From Mangifera indica (taxonomy: Eukaryota > Streptophyta > Magnoliopsida > Sapindales > Anacardiaceae): a stretch of 64,000 bases of DNA. Location of the stretch: the NCBI RefSeq assembly GCF_011075055.1, contig NC_058139.1, forward strand, positions 1,721,825 through 1,785,824, read 5' to 3'. A program made the translations under genes and the position numbers. Under the pieces are notes generated by a model that ran no database searches, was not told the DNA's origin, and was given only the letters and a program-made list of their open reading frames with translations. The stretch's first letter is position 1. Every line of letters starts with the position of its first letter. This document shows positions 1 to 15,895 of the stretch, one piece after another.

Positions 1-20
1 TTTTCTTGTGTCTTATATAA

Positions 21-2457
<2,437 letters not shown>

Positions 2458-3685
2458 AAATAAAAAGTAATGAAGTCGAAATAAATCTCTGAATTGCGCT
2501 GTTTCTTGAAGACTACCAGATGGCATTTCCATGGTTCTCACTTCTCAGTTTCAAGACAATGACCAAAAGATTTCTGGATCCACAAAGCAGACAATGGAGT
2601 CAAACAAGCCGATATGGTCCTGATTTACTTGAATGGTTGGCTGGTAATCTTTTGAAGCATATTCTTTTGCAAAATTATTGATGGGTTGGTTTTGGTTAGT
2701 TTGTTGAGATAATTGGGACATTGGTGTTTATTTATCAAAATCTGCCCTTTTTTTAATTTGACAGACGATTTTGAATGCAAGCATATTGGGGAATAATTTA
2801 AGACACTTGCTATTGGAATAGATTTGGATATGTTTGTAGAGGGTTTTGAGTTTCTTCTAAAGTTGTGGTGTTGTGGCTGTAAGTTATGTACATGATACTG
2901 TTCATCATTTGTTGAAATTGTCTGTTTTTGTATGCTATTTATTATTTCCTCATCAATAAATCATTAATTTGTATTGCATGAAGCTATTTAATGACGGGCT
3001 GGACACAATTCAAGTTGGTTCAGGCTCACTACGGGACTCGAATTAAATGATGTAAGATAGAGTTGGGTGGTCTTAGTTTGAGATCGAGCCGAGTGAGTCA
3101 TGTTCAATCTTGAGTTATTGTTTTAGAATTGAGTCGAATTCAAATTGGCTCTTGTTGGTTTGATTTTGTTCTTTCTTCGATATTTTTTTTCTCTAGTAAT
3201 ACTGTTTATTAATCAAATAAGCCGGACTTTATTTTGAATAGATTATTTTGACCTCAAGTTGACTCTTGTTTGGAATTGATTTAGAACAAATCCCTTGAAT
3301 AAAAATATAAGTAATATTATATATATATATTTTTTATACATAAATAATATATCATCAAGTAAGTAAGTGTTATTTTATCTTTAATTTAAAATTATTTAAT
3401 TATATAATAATATATTATTTATATATCTAAATTGTGTATTAAAAATGTATATACATAATATAACTGAGTGAATTTAAATATAAAAGAGGAAAAATAAGTT
3501 GAAATTACGATATTAGAAAAAAATATTAGGAAAACCCAATTTAGTCTCAAACTAGAAAAAGTTATTCTAATTAAGCTTGTAGGGTTATTTTCGGTAATCA
3601 GATTTATAGAATTTTCTTTTTCAATTACAAAAAACATTTAATTATAACGGGTAAAAATAAAATTAAAGTCGGCTTCAAGCAACGA
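2458..3685. other. BSK 3' UTR and gene-free AT-rich DNA
   Basis: About the first 500 bases are the likely BSK 3' UTR. From about 2990 to 3290 there are degenerate repeats of words such as TTCAAGTTGG, GAGCCGAGTGAGTC and GAGTCGAATTC. They resemble an old, decayed copy of the GAGCTCGAG-rich MITE type seen at 36003-36375. From 3300 to 3660 the DNA is AT-rich with TA runs. No gene is supported. Confidence 0.6.
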
Positions 3686-3951
3686 GGCCCAATAAGTTCA
3701 GTAGTGAAGTTTTTCAGCCTCAGTTATCCAGCCCAGCGTCATAATAAACATTGCTGGGCGATTTTCGTTTTAAGTGTTTCAGCCCTAACCGGTTCACAAC
3801 AAAGCCCAAGTCCGGTTCAAGGATGTCAGTGATCTAAACCCTTAAATACACGAGTGCGCGGCCGTCGAATCTAGGGTTCTGAGATTCACCTTTCCAACAA
3901 AACACAAAACCCTCTCGTTCTGTCCTACATTTTTTTGACAAGAGAAAGAAG
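3686..3951 (+). promoter_or_regulatory. Promoter of eL34 with site II-like and telo-box-like motifs
   Basis: Directly upstream of the eL34 start are GGCCCA (3686-3691), AGCCCA (3730-3735), TGGGCG (3755-3760), AGCCCTAA (3781-3788) and AGCCCA (3803-3808). A CTAGGGTT stretch and AAACCCTC follow in the leader. TGGGCC/T site II elements together with telo-box-like AAACCCTA motifs are the known signature of plant ribosomal-protein promoters, bound by class I TCP factors and Pur-alpha-type proteins. The transcription start was not located. Confidence 0.6.
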
Positions 3952-6433
<2,482 letters not shown>

Positions 6434-6646
6434 AACGAGATAGCAACTTCCATTACCAAACTTTAATTTCTTTATGAAATTTTGGCTGATACGAATTATG
6501 TACAATCGTATTTTAAGGTGTTTTTTTTAACTTGAATGAGCAATTGTTTTTGGTTGGCCGACATCCCTTTTGCTGGAGAAACATAGAGGAAAAACATATG
6601 GCATTTCATAAAAATTAATTAACCAGAAGGATGAGGTCCGAGATCA

Positions 6647-7002
6647 TCAAGAGACAAGCTTGTTATGAGGAGGGATAACCTCTTTCCATACTGGCAGCTC
6701 GTACAAGTTTTGTACCCATGAGAACATCAATGGATGATACTTCACTGGATCCAAAACTTTGACACCAAGCACTTCATTAGCTTTGTAGGAGCCTATTATT
6801 GTACTCATCAGAGCGTCAAGAAATACTAAATTCTTGCCATCAATATAGCTGACGAGCTCTTACCTGAAGCTAACCCAGTCGCGAATTTGAGCTCTTTCGT
6901 CGGGTTAGGGATCCTCTGGAAGGAGGGAGGAGTACGATTTTAGGTTTGGTAATTATATTCTAGGATGACATAGGACTCGGCTAAAGGTTTTCCATTGGGA
7001 CT
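6647..7002 (-). pseudogene. Tau-class glutathione S-transferase relic 1
   Basis: Read on the minus strand, this stretch starts with the end of the GST N-terminal (thioredoxin-like) domain (NGKPLAESYVILEYN). It then runs into a stop (YQT followed by TAG) and a region readable only as a diverged form of the YKRAQIQFWAGF helix. It resumes with the C-terminal helices: VLGVKVLDPVKYHPLMFSWV, ELPVWKEVIPPHNKLVS and a TGA. The first half of the usual exon 2, about 60 residues, is deleted. Functional tau GSTs are about 220 residues and conjugate glutathione to xenobiotics. This copy has lost its N-terminus and frame and cannot make an enzyme. Confidence 0.8.
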
Positions 7003-7399
7003 GCCCTGTAAAAACAGCTCATCATTCGGTGTTAAGCCAAGCTCAAGTTGGTCTTCGTTAGGGGCCCATTCAGTGTGAATGCACAGTTGAACTCTTGGTT
7101 GAACTCTTTAACTAAAGATTGAAGGTTGCAAAAAGTTATTGGAGCCGCTGCTTGAGCTAAGAAACTTCGTTTGCAGCATCTGCAACAATGCTCTTTACTC
7201 TTCCCTCTTTGACTAAAGAAAAAGTGGCATTTATTCACAAAAATTGATTTGGAATGCGTCCGAGTCTATCTATAAAACATTTCAGATTTACTGCAGCCGA
7301 AAACAATTACACCAAGTCAATATGCCATGCATAGGCCTTATTACAAAACCACACCGATGGAAAAGAGGGAGTCAACACAGCATTTTTTTTGAAAGCTAA
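7003..7399. other. Spacer between the two GST relics
   Basis: It contains a 68-codon minus-strand open frame (7032-7238) that I cannot match to any family. The stretch is probably decayed flanking sequence of the GST duplicates. Nothing else is evident. Confidence 0.4.
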
Positions 7400-7989
7400 T
7401 TAAGCAGAAGACTTGAGAGCAGTTTTTCTGAAAACCTGAAGAAAATTCAGGAGCCTGTCATAAGGATGGTGAATCTCAAAAACTAGAGGATGCTGGTTCA
7501 ACCTTTCAAGCCAACCCTTGAAAGCAGAAAGGGGTTTCTCTTCGGATCCAATACTTTTACACCATGGACTTCTTCACAAACATTTTGAACACAGAACACC
7601 GAACACACCAAAATGTCTAAAAATTCAAAATTCTGTTCATCAACATCTGGAACCACATCAGAAAAATATTCTTTCATTCCTTTTTCCAACAAGTTAATTT
7701 TCTCAAAGGCTTCTTCACTTGTCTTTTCTTGTGCTTCCCCATCTGTACTGAGCTGTCTACCAAGAAGCTCAAACAACTGCATGCATTAAAAACAGTTAGT
7801 GCTTTCCAAGTTACACTGATAATGAAATTAGATAACAAGTGGTTTTACCTGTTGCTGGATAAAACCAGCCCAGAATTGAATTTGAGCTCTTTTGTAGGAA
7901 TCTTCTGGCGGGAATCGAGGGGCATGATTCCAGGTCTGGTCAATGTATTCCAGGATTATACTAGACTCGGCTAAGGGTTTTCCATTGTG
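7400..7989 (-). pseudogene. Tau-class glutathione S-transferase relic 2
   Basis: On the minus strand the copy keeps exon 1 sequence from HNGKPLAESSIILEYIDQTW to WAGFIQQQ (7989-7849), a 72-bp GT-AG intron, and exon 2 (7776-7400): LFELLGRQLSTDGEAQEK, then VDEQNFEFLDILVCSVFC and VKVLDPKRNP. A frameshift just after RNP moves the rest (GWLERLNQHPLVFEIHHPYD ... ALKSSA, TAA at 7400-7402) out of frame. The first 60 or so residues, including the glutathione-contacting serine region, are missing. At that edge the sequence changes to a copy of eL34 exon 2 on the other strand. It is a broken paralogue of relic 1 in tandem, same orientation. Confidence 0.85.
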
Positions 7990-8106
7990 AGGCTGAATTA
8001 TAAAATGTTTGAAAATTGAAATGTAGGTGGAAAGCTTGTGTACTAGACAACTAAGAAGAGAGCAAGTGGACCTAAATGCCCAGTTACTGGGAAAAGGATC
8101 CAAGGG
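7990..8106 (+). pseudogene. Stray copy of eL34 exon 2 with flanking intron
   Basis: Bases 8027-8106 match eL34 exon 2 (4263-4342) at nearly every one of 80 positions and are followed by the same GTATGT donor. About 35 bases upstream also match the end of eL34 intron 1 (CTGAATT.TAAA.TGTTTGAAA). The copy is therefore genomic, not a spliced retrocopy. The CAG codon of the VYQ motif has become TAG (8044-8046), so the copy is non-coding. No other eL34 exon is present nearby. It abuts the truncated end of GST relic 2. Confidence 0.88.
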
Positions 8107-8319
8107 GTATGTATAACTCTTATCAATGAAGAATAGCCTAGAGAACAACGTGCCTCTTTCGCATGACAAAGGGTTAAATTGAGTTGGATAGAACTTCATG
8201 CATATTAGGTTATTATTATTATTTTTTAATTTTTTTGAACTTATATGATATAAAGCCGACCAAATCTTACTATGTGATCCGGCCAATTCGTTGCAGGCTT
8301 CCCGCGCGTACCAAATTAA
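8107..8319. other. Upstream region of the PPR gene
   Basis: Gene-free sequence with an AT-rich patch at 8200-8240, and the likely promoter and leader of the PPR gene that follows. No specific element was recognised. Confidence 0.4.
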
Positions 8320-10998
8320 ATGAATCATCTCATCTGTAAAAACAGACTAAACAAAGTCTCTCTTTCCTTTGGAAAGCTAAAATCTTCTCTCGCTGTTATC
8401 GACAACAGCCCATCAGTAATCACTAGTCAACGTGAACCAGATGTCACCGCTTTTGACCCATTTCGTTTCTTCAGTCATCTCGCTAAAACAAAACGCTACA
8501 CCATCAGAGACGCTAAAATTATACATGCCCATTTGCTTAGATCAGGTTTACTGCAGACCAATGTTTTTCATTTCAATTTTTTGCTTGATTGTTACTGTAA
8601 ATCATCTTCTATGGTTAAGGCACTCAAGTTGTTCGATACAACTCCTAAATTAAACGTTATTTCTTGGAATATTATGATTTCTGGTTACAACAATGTTTCT
8701 TTATTGGAGGATTCTCGGAGGTTCTTTTGTAGGATGCTTTCATTGGGATTTGAACCTGATGAGATCACCTATGGCAGTGTTCTTTCTGCTTGTTCCGCAT
8801 TGCAAGCTACTTCGTTTGGCATGCAAGTTTATTCCTTAGCAATTAAAAATGGGTTCTATACAAGTGGCTATGTTCGGGCTGGAATGATAGATTTGTTTGC
8901 GAAGAATTTTACTTTTGAGGATGCTTTGAGGGTATTTGGTGATGTTTCATGTGAGAATGTGGTTGTTTGGAATTCTATTATATCTGGGGCTGTGAGGAAT
9001 GGAGATTACTGGATTGCATTGGATCTGTTTCGCCAAATGGGTCATAGGTCTCTGGTTCCAAATAGTTATACATTTTCAAGTGTTTTGTCGGCTTGTGCTA
9101 TGCTAAGGGAACTTGAGATTGGGAAAGAAATTCAAGGGAAGTTGATCAAGTGTGGTGCAAACGATGTTTTTCTGGGGACTGCTGTTGTTGACTTGTATGC
9201 TAAATGTGGAGATCCAGATGATGCTAAGAAAGAATTCTGGCGGATGCCAATCCGAAATGTGGTTTCTTGGACTGCTATCATTTCTGGCTTTGTGCAGAAG
9301 GGAGATTCTTTCCTTGCCCTCAAATTTTTTAAAGAAATGAGGAAAACAAGCGTGGAAATTAACATCTATACAGTTACAAGTGTCATTACCGCCTGCGCAA
9401 AACCATGTATGTTGAAAGAGGGAGAAGAGATACATTCATGGATTCTAAAAACTGGGTTCTATATGGATCCAGTGGTAATTGCTGCACTAATCAATATGTA
9501 CTCAAAAATAGGGTGTACTGGTTTATCTGAGAAGGTTTTTGCAGAGATGGAAGATAGAGTGAGTCCAAGTATATGGACTGTTATGATATCTTCTTTTGCT
9601 CTGAATCAGAGCTCTCAAAAGGCAATTGAATTGCTACAAAGAATGTTATGGGAAGGTCTGAAACCTGATGAGTTTTGTATTTCTAGTGTTTTAAGTGTTA
9701 TAGACTCTTTAGATTTGGGGAAACAAATCCACTGCTGTGCTCTTAAAGCTGCATTGATTAATGATCTTTCTGTTGGTTGTTCTCTTTTGACAATGTACTC
9801 TAAGTGTGGCAATTTGGAGGACTCTTATAAAGTGTTTGAGCTAATTCCTATCAGAGACAATGCTTTATGGGCCTCAATGATTGTTGGATGTTCAGAACAT
9901 GGCTTTGTACAATTAGCTTTTCAATTATTCAGGGAAATGCTAGTTGAAGAAATTATGCCCGATCAAATTACTCTCTCTGCAATCCTTAAAGCTTGCTTTT
10001 CTCTTCCTTATCTGAAAATGGGTAAGGAAATTCATGGGTATGTTCTTCGTGCTGGAATTGACAAAACACTTATCGGTGGTGCACTTGTAAGCATGTACTC
10101 AAAGTGCAGTGCACTAAAATCAGCTAGGAGGGTACTTGACATTCTACCTCTAAAAGATAAGGTTTCATGTGCTTCATTAATTTCAGGATATGCCGAAAAT
10201 GGCTTAATTGAAGATGCAGTCTTCTTGTTCTATGAAATGCTGACGTCTGATTTAGCAGTTGACTCCTTCATGCTTTCATCTGTTCTAAGAGCTATTTCTT
10301 TCTCATACAAATCAGGCCTTGGGACTCAACTGCATGGCTACATCATGAAATTGGGTTTAGACTCTGAAATTTCTGTTGGAAGTTCGCTTGTTACAATGTA
10401 TTCAAAATCTGGAAGTGTTGAAGATTGCTGTAAAGCATTCCAACAGATTGATGAACCTGACCTAATCGCTTGGACAGCTTTGATAACAAGCTATGCTCAA
10501 AATGGAAAAGGGGCAGAGGCTTTGAGAATCTTTGAGTTTATGAAAAATAAAGGAATCAGACCTGATTCAGTGACCTTTGTTGGGGTTTTATCCTCTTGTA
10601 GCCATAATGGTTTGGTTGAGGAAGGATATTTCCATTTTAATTCAATGGCCAAAGACTATGGAATCAAGCCTAATAACCATCACTATGCTTGTATGGTTGA
10701 TCTTCTTGGTCGCTCTGGGAGATTAAAAGAGGCTGAGAAGTTCATAAAAAACATGCCCATAGAACCTGATGCTTTGGTATGGGGAACATTGCTTGCTGCT
10801 TGTAAAGTGCATGGAGATATTGAACTTGGAAGGCTAGCAGCTGAGAATGTTATGAAGTTGGATCCATGTGATGCTGGAGCTTATGTTTCCTTGTCAAATA
10901 TCTGTGCAGAAGTTGGCCAATGGGAAGACGTCCTAAAAGTCAGGAGCCAGATGAGGGGAACTGGAGTTGAAAAGGAACCTGGTTGGAGTCTTACGTGA
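8320..10998 (+). CDS. OTP87: PPR RNA-editing factor, OTP87-like (E subgroup)
   Basis: A single uninterrupted frame of 892 residues, typical of intronless plant PPR genes. It shows tandem P, L and S type pentatricopeptide repeats throughout (for example VVSWTAIISGFVQKGDSFLA, LIAWTALITSYAQNGKGAEA, PDALVWGTLLAACKVHGDIE). It ends with the E-type tail GTGVEKEPGWS and has no DYW deaminase domain. Length, repeat order and ending agree with Arabidopsis At1g74600 (OTP87, about 895 residues), which in mitochondria is needed for C-to-U editing of nad7 and atp1 transcripts. The first 40 or so residues are Ser/Lys/Arg-containing and could be an organelle targeting peptide. The first ATG fits that and was used. 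Editing targets here are inferred from orthology only. Confidence 0.92.
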   Translation: MNHLICKNRLNKVSLSFGKLKSSLAVIDNSPSVITSQREPDVTAFDPFRFFSHLAKTKRYTIRDAKIIHAHLLRSGLLQTNVFHFNFLLDCYCKSSSMVKALKLFDTTPKLNVISWNIMISGYNNVSLLEDSRRFFCRMLSLGFEPDEITYGSVLSACSALQATSFGMQVYSLAIKNGFYTSGYVRAGMIDLFAKNFTFEDALRVFGDVSCENVVVWNSIISGAVRNGDYWIALDLFRQMGHRSLVPNSYTFSSVLSACAMLRELEIGKEIQGKLIKCGANDVFLGTAVVDLYAKCGDPDDAKKEFWRMPIRNVVSWTAIISGFVQKGDSFLALKFFKEMRKTSVEINIYTVTSVITACAKPCMLKEGEEIHSWILKTGFYMDPVVIAALINMYSKIGCTGLSEKVFAEMEDRVSPSIWTVMISSFALNQSSQKAIELLQRMLWEGLKPDEFCISSVLSVIDSLDLGKQIHCCALKAALINDLSVGCSLLTMYSKCGNLEDSYKVFELIPIRDNALWASMIVGCSEHGFVQLAFQLFREMLVEEIMPDQITLSAILKACFSLPYLKMGKEIHGYVLRAGIDKTLIGGALVSMYSKCSALKSARRVLDILPLKDKVSCASLISGYAENGLIEDAVFLFYEMLTSDLAVDSFMLSSVLRAISFSYKSGLGTQLHGYIMKLGLDSEISVGSSLVTMYSKSGSVEDCCKAFQQIDEPDLIAWTALITSYAQNGKGAEALRIFEFMKNKGIRPDSVTFVGVLSSCSHNGLVEEGYFHFNSMAKDYGIKPNNHHYACMVDLLGRSGRLKEAEKFIKNMPIEPDALVWGTLLAACKVHGDIELGRLAAENVMKLDPCDAGAYVSLSNICAEVGQWEDVLKVRSQMRGTGVEKEPGWSLT

Positions 10999-12062
10999 AA
11001 TGAATCTGAGAACTGAAGGGTAAATCTTGGAAGCCTACAAACTAGTTGGAGTTTGCTCATTTATGCAAACCAGTCAATGTTCTACAAACTGGTTGGGGTT
11101 CATTTTCACATTGAATCTGATGGAACTACTAACAGACTGATCAAGATCCCATGCAGGTAGGAGAGAATTCAAATTTGTGCAACGAAATATTTTATGAACT
11201 TAGCACCTTCGCAGTCCTGCAGGTTATTAATCCCCAGTTTTTCTTTACTTTAGTTTATTGATTCTTCATGTATAAATTTGGATTCCGATGTGAATTTTTG
11301 ACCTATAAGATTATTTGGGAACAAGTTCATATTATAAGGGCATGGAGCCTATCTTAGATTGTCCTCTGCATAACTTCTCACTTAGTTAAAGTGCCAGTGA
11401 CACTCGACTTTCAGTCTTTCACCCTGATTATCATATATGTAAGCAAATCGATAATCTCACCGGATTCTTTTTGCCTTTTTTTCCTTTGCTGGACAAATGA
11501 AGTCAATATGCTTACTTGAGCATGTTAACCTGAGTTATAGGGCGGGCGGGAATTGGGATATTTCATATTTCTAGTTCCAGAGCAATAACAGCATGGACAT
11601 TGAACTCTTTCTATATAAAAATCAACCTACAACAAAATTCGTTTGTTCTTTTTACCTGAAGCCAAAACATTACATGCCAATTAAATTTTTTTCTGGCAGG
11701 GCCAGATTAAACAGACTAGTTCCACATGTTTGACTAGAATCCGGAGGCAATGGTGGTGGTTTCTGGTGAAGATATAAAAGCTTTAGTCATTGGACCGTTT
11801 AGAACTTCAATCGGAACAACTGATTCAGGTTGCTTTATATGCGTTTCATTATACATTTTGCAAAATTTCGAGAATTAATTAATAGTATTCAATAAAATGA
11901 GGTAGTAACCATTTAAAATTGAGTATGAATAGAGAAGAGATAAAAGATGTAGAGGGGCCAATTTTTTAATTCAATTTTTAAATATTCTTTTTTTTTTTCT
12001 TTACGAAAATAATATAATTTTATAATAATTATTATTTTATTTGTTTTCTTTATACACAGGCT

Positions 12063-12106
<44 letters not shown>

Positions 12107-12148
12107 TTGATATGACTCGCTGCATTCACGGGCACACTGAGTGAAAAA
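10999..12148. other. PPR 3' UTR and intergenic DNA
   Basis: No coding gene is supported. The first few hundred bases are probably 3' UTR. At 11985-12060 the DNA is very T/A-rich, and at 12063-12106 there is a (TA)n-(GA)n microsatellite shortly upstream of the next gene's start. Confidence 0.5.
12063..12106. repeat. Compound (TA)n(GA)n microsatellite
   Basis: About 8 TA units are followed directly by about 13 GA units, ending some 40 bases before the ATG of the ASC-1-like gene. The tract probably lies in its core promoter or leader. Tracts like this are length-variable. Confidence 0.9.
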
Positions 12149-14506
12149 ATGGAGACAGCGGGACAATGGTTAGAGGAAGCACTGGTGGATTTATGCAAGA
12201 GAGTAAAGACTGGATTGGATTTGGACCGGGAGATAATTTCGGGTTTAGTCTCATATTGTGAATTCGCTCAACCACTCGATGCCAAGGAGTACCTCGACGT
12301 AATTATCTCTTTCTTTTCCTCTTTATTTTTACTCTTTTGATTCTTAATTCGGGAATTTTCTTGGCAGGTTTTAAGTTAATGGGGTTTTCTTTCGCTTTCG
12401 GTTTTACTTTATAAGCTATTAGTATTGTTGGGATTAAGTTTGATTGCTTGGTTCTGGGGATTTGGCATCGACTGGCCATCTTATGAAAGAGTCTCATATT
12501 TATAAATTAATCTGAGTATGATAATTTGATCCTTGATTTATATCATTGGGATTGGGGTGCCATTTTATCAGGTAGGTGAAGCCACACACAGTCGGAGACC
12601 ACATGAATAAAAAATTGCAAATTATTCTGTAGCTTGTGAATGTTTGGGTTTAGGGTTTAGGGAATGTAGAAGCTGAAGTGAGAATGCATTTGTATTAGAA
12701 GTTTACAAGGGAAGATACACAAATCAGTTTGAATTGAATTATTGGGGAATTATCAAATCAATTTGATTGTGGAATGTTTTGGATGTTATTATATATCTAG
12801 GCTTTCATTTCTCTCTCTGCAGAATATTATTGGTCAAGAAGTGGGCAAAAGTGTGATTGAGGAGTATCTTCGACGCAGAGGTCACTCAGAGCTTGGCAGC
12901 AGCACTGCTGGTGTTCCAAGTTCAAATTTGCACGCCTATGTTAAGCCACGCTCAGATGAAGGATCTGTTAGTGGATCCAAGAAATCATCTAAAACTTCTA
13001 AAGAGGTTACAGGCCCCAGTTATCAGGCTCAACCTAAAACAGTCATGGCCTCAAGTTATCAAGTTGAACCTAAAAAAAGTGCTATGCCCAGTTATTCTGA
13101 GAACCGGGTCTCAACTGAGAGCAGTGAGTCAAGAACTGTGAATAAAGGGAACCAAACTAACAACAAAAAGAAGAAAGCTGGAAAAGTTATTTCTCTTGCT
13201 GAGGCTGCTAAAGGGTCAATTGTATTCCAACAGGGAAAGCCATGCTCTTGTCAAGCACGTCAGCACAGATTGGTCAGCAATTGTTTGTCATGTGGCAAGA
13301 TAGTTTGTGAACAAGAGGGGGAGGGACCTTGCCAGTTTTGTGGTGCCCTTGTGCTAAAGGAAGGAAGTACATATGCTGGTCTGGAAGAAAGTTTTGCTCC
13401 CCCACTGTCAGATGCTGAAGCAGCAGCTGAGGCTTTTGCTAAACGGCTTGTTGAATATGACCGAAACTCTGCAGCTCGTACAACGGTTATTGATGACCAA
13501 AGTGACTACTATGAGATTGAGGGAAATAGCTGGCTTTCTAAGGAGGTATCTAGATGCTTGCTAATCGTTCCAGGCATACTGGTTTATTCTTTCTCTGTGC
13601 ATGTGCTTAAATTAACTTGTGTTGATTTTTTTCTGCCAGGAAAAGGAACTTTTAAAGAAGAAACAGGAGGAGATTGAGGAAGCTGAACAGGCCAATCGAA
13701 ATAAAGTAGTTGTGACTTTTGATTTGGTTGGTCGCAAGGTATCAATTTTTTTTTCTGAATGGCCAAAATTTGGCCTATAATTTGCATTGCCATTGTGCAA
13801 AAACATTTTGACTGCACCGCACATTTGCAAGCTGAAAAACTTTTGTCACCTGTGTTATTACATTTTTTGCCCTTGTTGCTTAGAATTATTATCATATTTG
13901 TACTACTTGATATGCTTTGTTCAAGACATTTTCCCCTCCATAAATCTGCCAGGCTGTTGGAAAACTTTTTCCTGCATGGACAGAAATTTTGCCCTAATCT
14001 ATAACGTGGTGAATAAAAATCGGAACTTTTTATTCTTTTTCATTGCTTGATAATATTGCAACATATGCTCATAATGTACCTTTTTATTCTTTTTCATTGC
14101 TCTATTATGGGTGGTAGCACCAAATCCTATAGTTGCTTGTTTTGTTTTGTTTTTAAATCTATATGTGTTTGCAGTTGCATTATTTCTTATTCATAGATGT
14201 GTCTTCTCTTCTAATAAAAGCTATAAATATTTGCAGGTCTTGATTAATAAAGATGAAGTTTCTGTGCTGGAATTGGAAAACAGCATACTGCTGCGGCCAC
14301 CAGATGAAAGAGAAGTGAATCGAATTAAACCAAATCCAACTCTTACAGTACAACCAGTCTTTATAGATCCAGGCCTTAGTAAGAAACCTGATAAGGGGAA
14401 ACAAACAAATCGACGTCTTCCCAACGGCTTACACTTGGAGATAACTGGGAGGGTGCAGCATGATAACAATGAGTTGAAGCATTTTATGATTGATAATGCC
14501 TCATAG
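12149..14506 (+). CDS. Activating signal cointegrator 1 (ASC-1/TRIP4-like) zinc-finger protein
   Basis: Exons 12149-12298, 12823-13545, 13640-13738 and 14237-14506 join in phase to 413 residues. The centre carries the zf-C2HC5 finger of the ASC-1/TRIP4 family at residues 191-223: CSCQARQH, NCLSCGKIVCEQ, GPCQFCG, with C191, C193, H198, C204, C207, C212, C220 and C223 as candidate ligands. In animals and yeast the protein sits in a complex with the ASCC3/Slh1 helicase that splits collided ribosomes and acts as a transcription coactivator. A helical acidic/basic segment follows (EKELLKKKQEEIEEAEQAN). The N-terminal 75 residues resemble the family's short helical domain, and residues 95-165 are a Ser/Lys-rich linker. 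The C-terminal ASCH domain of animal TRIP4 (about 580 residues) is absent. Confidence 0.9.
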
Positions 14507-15491
14507 AAGGCTTGAACTCCATATGTGATTATGAAAAGATGATGGGTAAAAGTTCTGGTTAGCTAACTTGAAATTCTGATGCTTCCTTTTTCATATTTTC
14601 TTCTTTCTATATGTTGCAGTCAACAGTTTTACAGTAAGGAAATGGAAAACTTTGTATTAGTGTCTTTTCTTTAATTGAGGATATCAGATATAGTACAGGC
14701 GTTCACAGATTCCTGTTTGCTACAAACATGTACCTGTCGAGACAAATAAAGCTTTAAAATTCTTTTGACAATATTTATGCGAGAATTCTTCTTGGAAATC
14801 TTCCGAACTGGGCTGTTTATAAGCACTATACAAAGTTGGTTTTACAGCTCCTAGGACTAGAAATTATAAGTTTTATGCGTCAATGAATATTTTATAAATA
14901 AGGACTCAATTGTTTTATTAATCAAATTTAGATTACTCTAGGAGTGGTTTCTAGTAGAGTTGGTTTAGGTTTGAATTTATAATTTAGGAGATAACGACAC
15001 AAGGGACATACAAAGGTGGGAATGAAAGATCCCTGGTTATTGGCGGAGAAGTTCATTATGAAGGATTTCTCAAGGCTGTGAGCTCTTGTTTGAGAATCAA
15101 TCAAAGATATATACATAGTGAAATATATACGAATTTTGAAAACTTATTAAATGAATTGTTTTACAACATTCGAGACGATACGGACATTAAAGCTCTAGTA
15201 ATATTATCCAGATAAAGAAAGAAAGTAACACCCTTTTATATCTAGATAAAAAGTTGATTTTCAAACTGCATATATTTGAACCGAATTTAATCAAAACAAA
15301 AACAATGACAGAAAATGAAAAAGTGAAGAAAAATCAAAGATCTTTAGCCGAATTCGTGAAAAGCTGGAGAATGGGTGATATAACTGTAATGCGTATCGAT
15401 TGGCTTGGCATATGAAAAGACTAAGCCTGCTTCCTAGACGTGCATTGGTATAAACAAATAAAGTATGTGTCTGTTGGACTACCCAAGGCTA
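14507..15491. other. Intergenic DNA left of the transposon
   Basis: Includes the ASC-1-like 3' UTR (AATAAA at about 14747). From about 15390 to 15490 the words GTATCGA, CTTGGCATATGAAAAGAC, CATTGGTAT and GTTGGACTACCCAAGG match, in order and orientation, the sequence just upstream of the F-box gene at 23050-23135. This part therefore looks like the promoter side of a lost F-box paralogue. No gene is supported. Confidence 0.5.
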
Positions 15492-15500
15492 TTTATTTAT
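15492..15500. repeat. Left 9-bp target-site duplication of the Mutator-like element
   Basis: TTTATTTAT immediately precedes the GGGAAATTTT terminus. The identical nine bases follow the other terminus at 21009-21017. A 9-bp duplication is characteristic of the Mutator superfamily. Confidence 0.85.
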
Positions 15501-15614
15501 GGGAAATTTTAAAAAATGGCCAAAATGCCCTCCCATTAAGCAAAAATAGCCAAAATCACTATTTTCAAGCCAAAATACCCAAAATTACTGTTCCAAAAAA
15601 TAATGCCTATGACT

Positions 15615-15895
15615 TTTTTTTAATACCAAAACTACCCTTCTCCTCATATTTATATAACTCCCCCACTTACTATGGGGTTTTAATGTAATTTTAGATAAAT
15701 ATGAGAGGTTTTTGGATATTTTATATTATAAAGGCATTTTGATATTTATTTATTTATTTCAAACTTTTTCTAAAATGTCAAAATTACCCTTCCCTTCATT
15801 TATATAACTCCCCTCACTCATTATGGGGGTTAAATAATTTTAGATAAATATGAGGGGTTTTTGGATATTTTACATTGTAAAGGCATTTTCATTTT
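15615..15895 (+). repeat. Two-copy direct repeat in the transposon's left end
   Basis: Two diverged copies (about 15620-15745 and 15775-15895) share, in order, CTACCCTTC/TTACCCTTC, ATTTATATAACTCCCC, TTATGGGG.., TTTTAGATAAATATGAG, GGTTTTTGGATATTTTA and AAAGGCATTTT. The spacing is about 150 bp. The second copy runs straight into the 119-bp array. Confidence 0.75.

Noticed and set aside
9103..9435. Antisense frames within the PPR gene
   Set aside because: Shadows of a strongly supported 892-residue coding frame.
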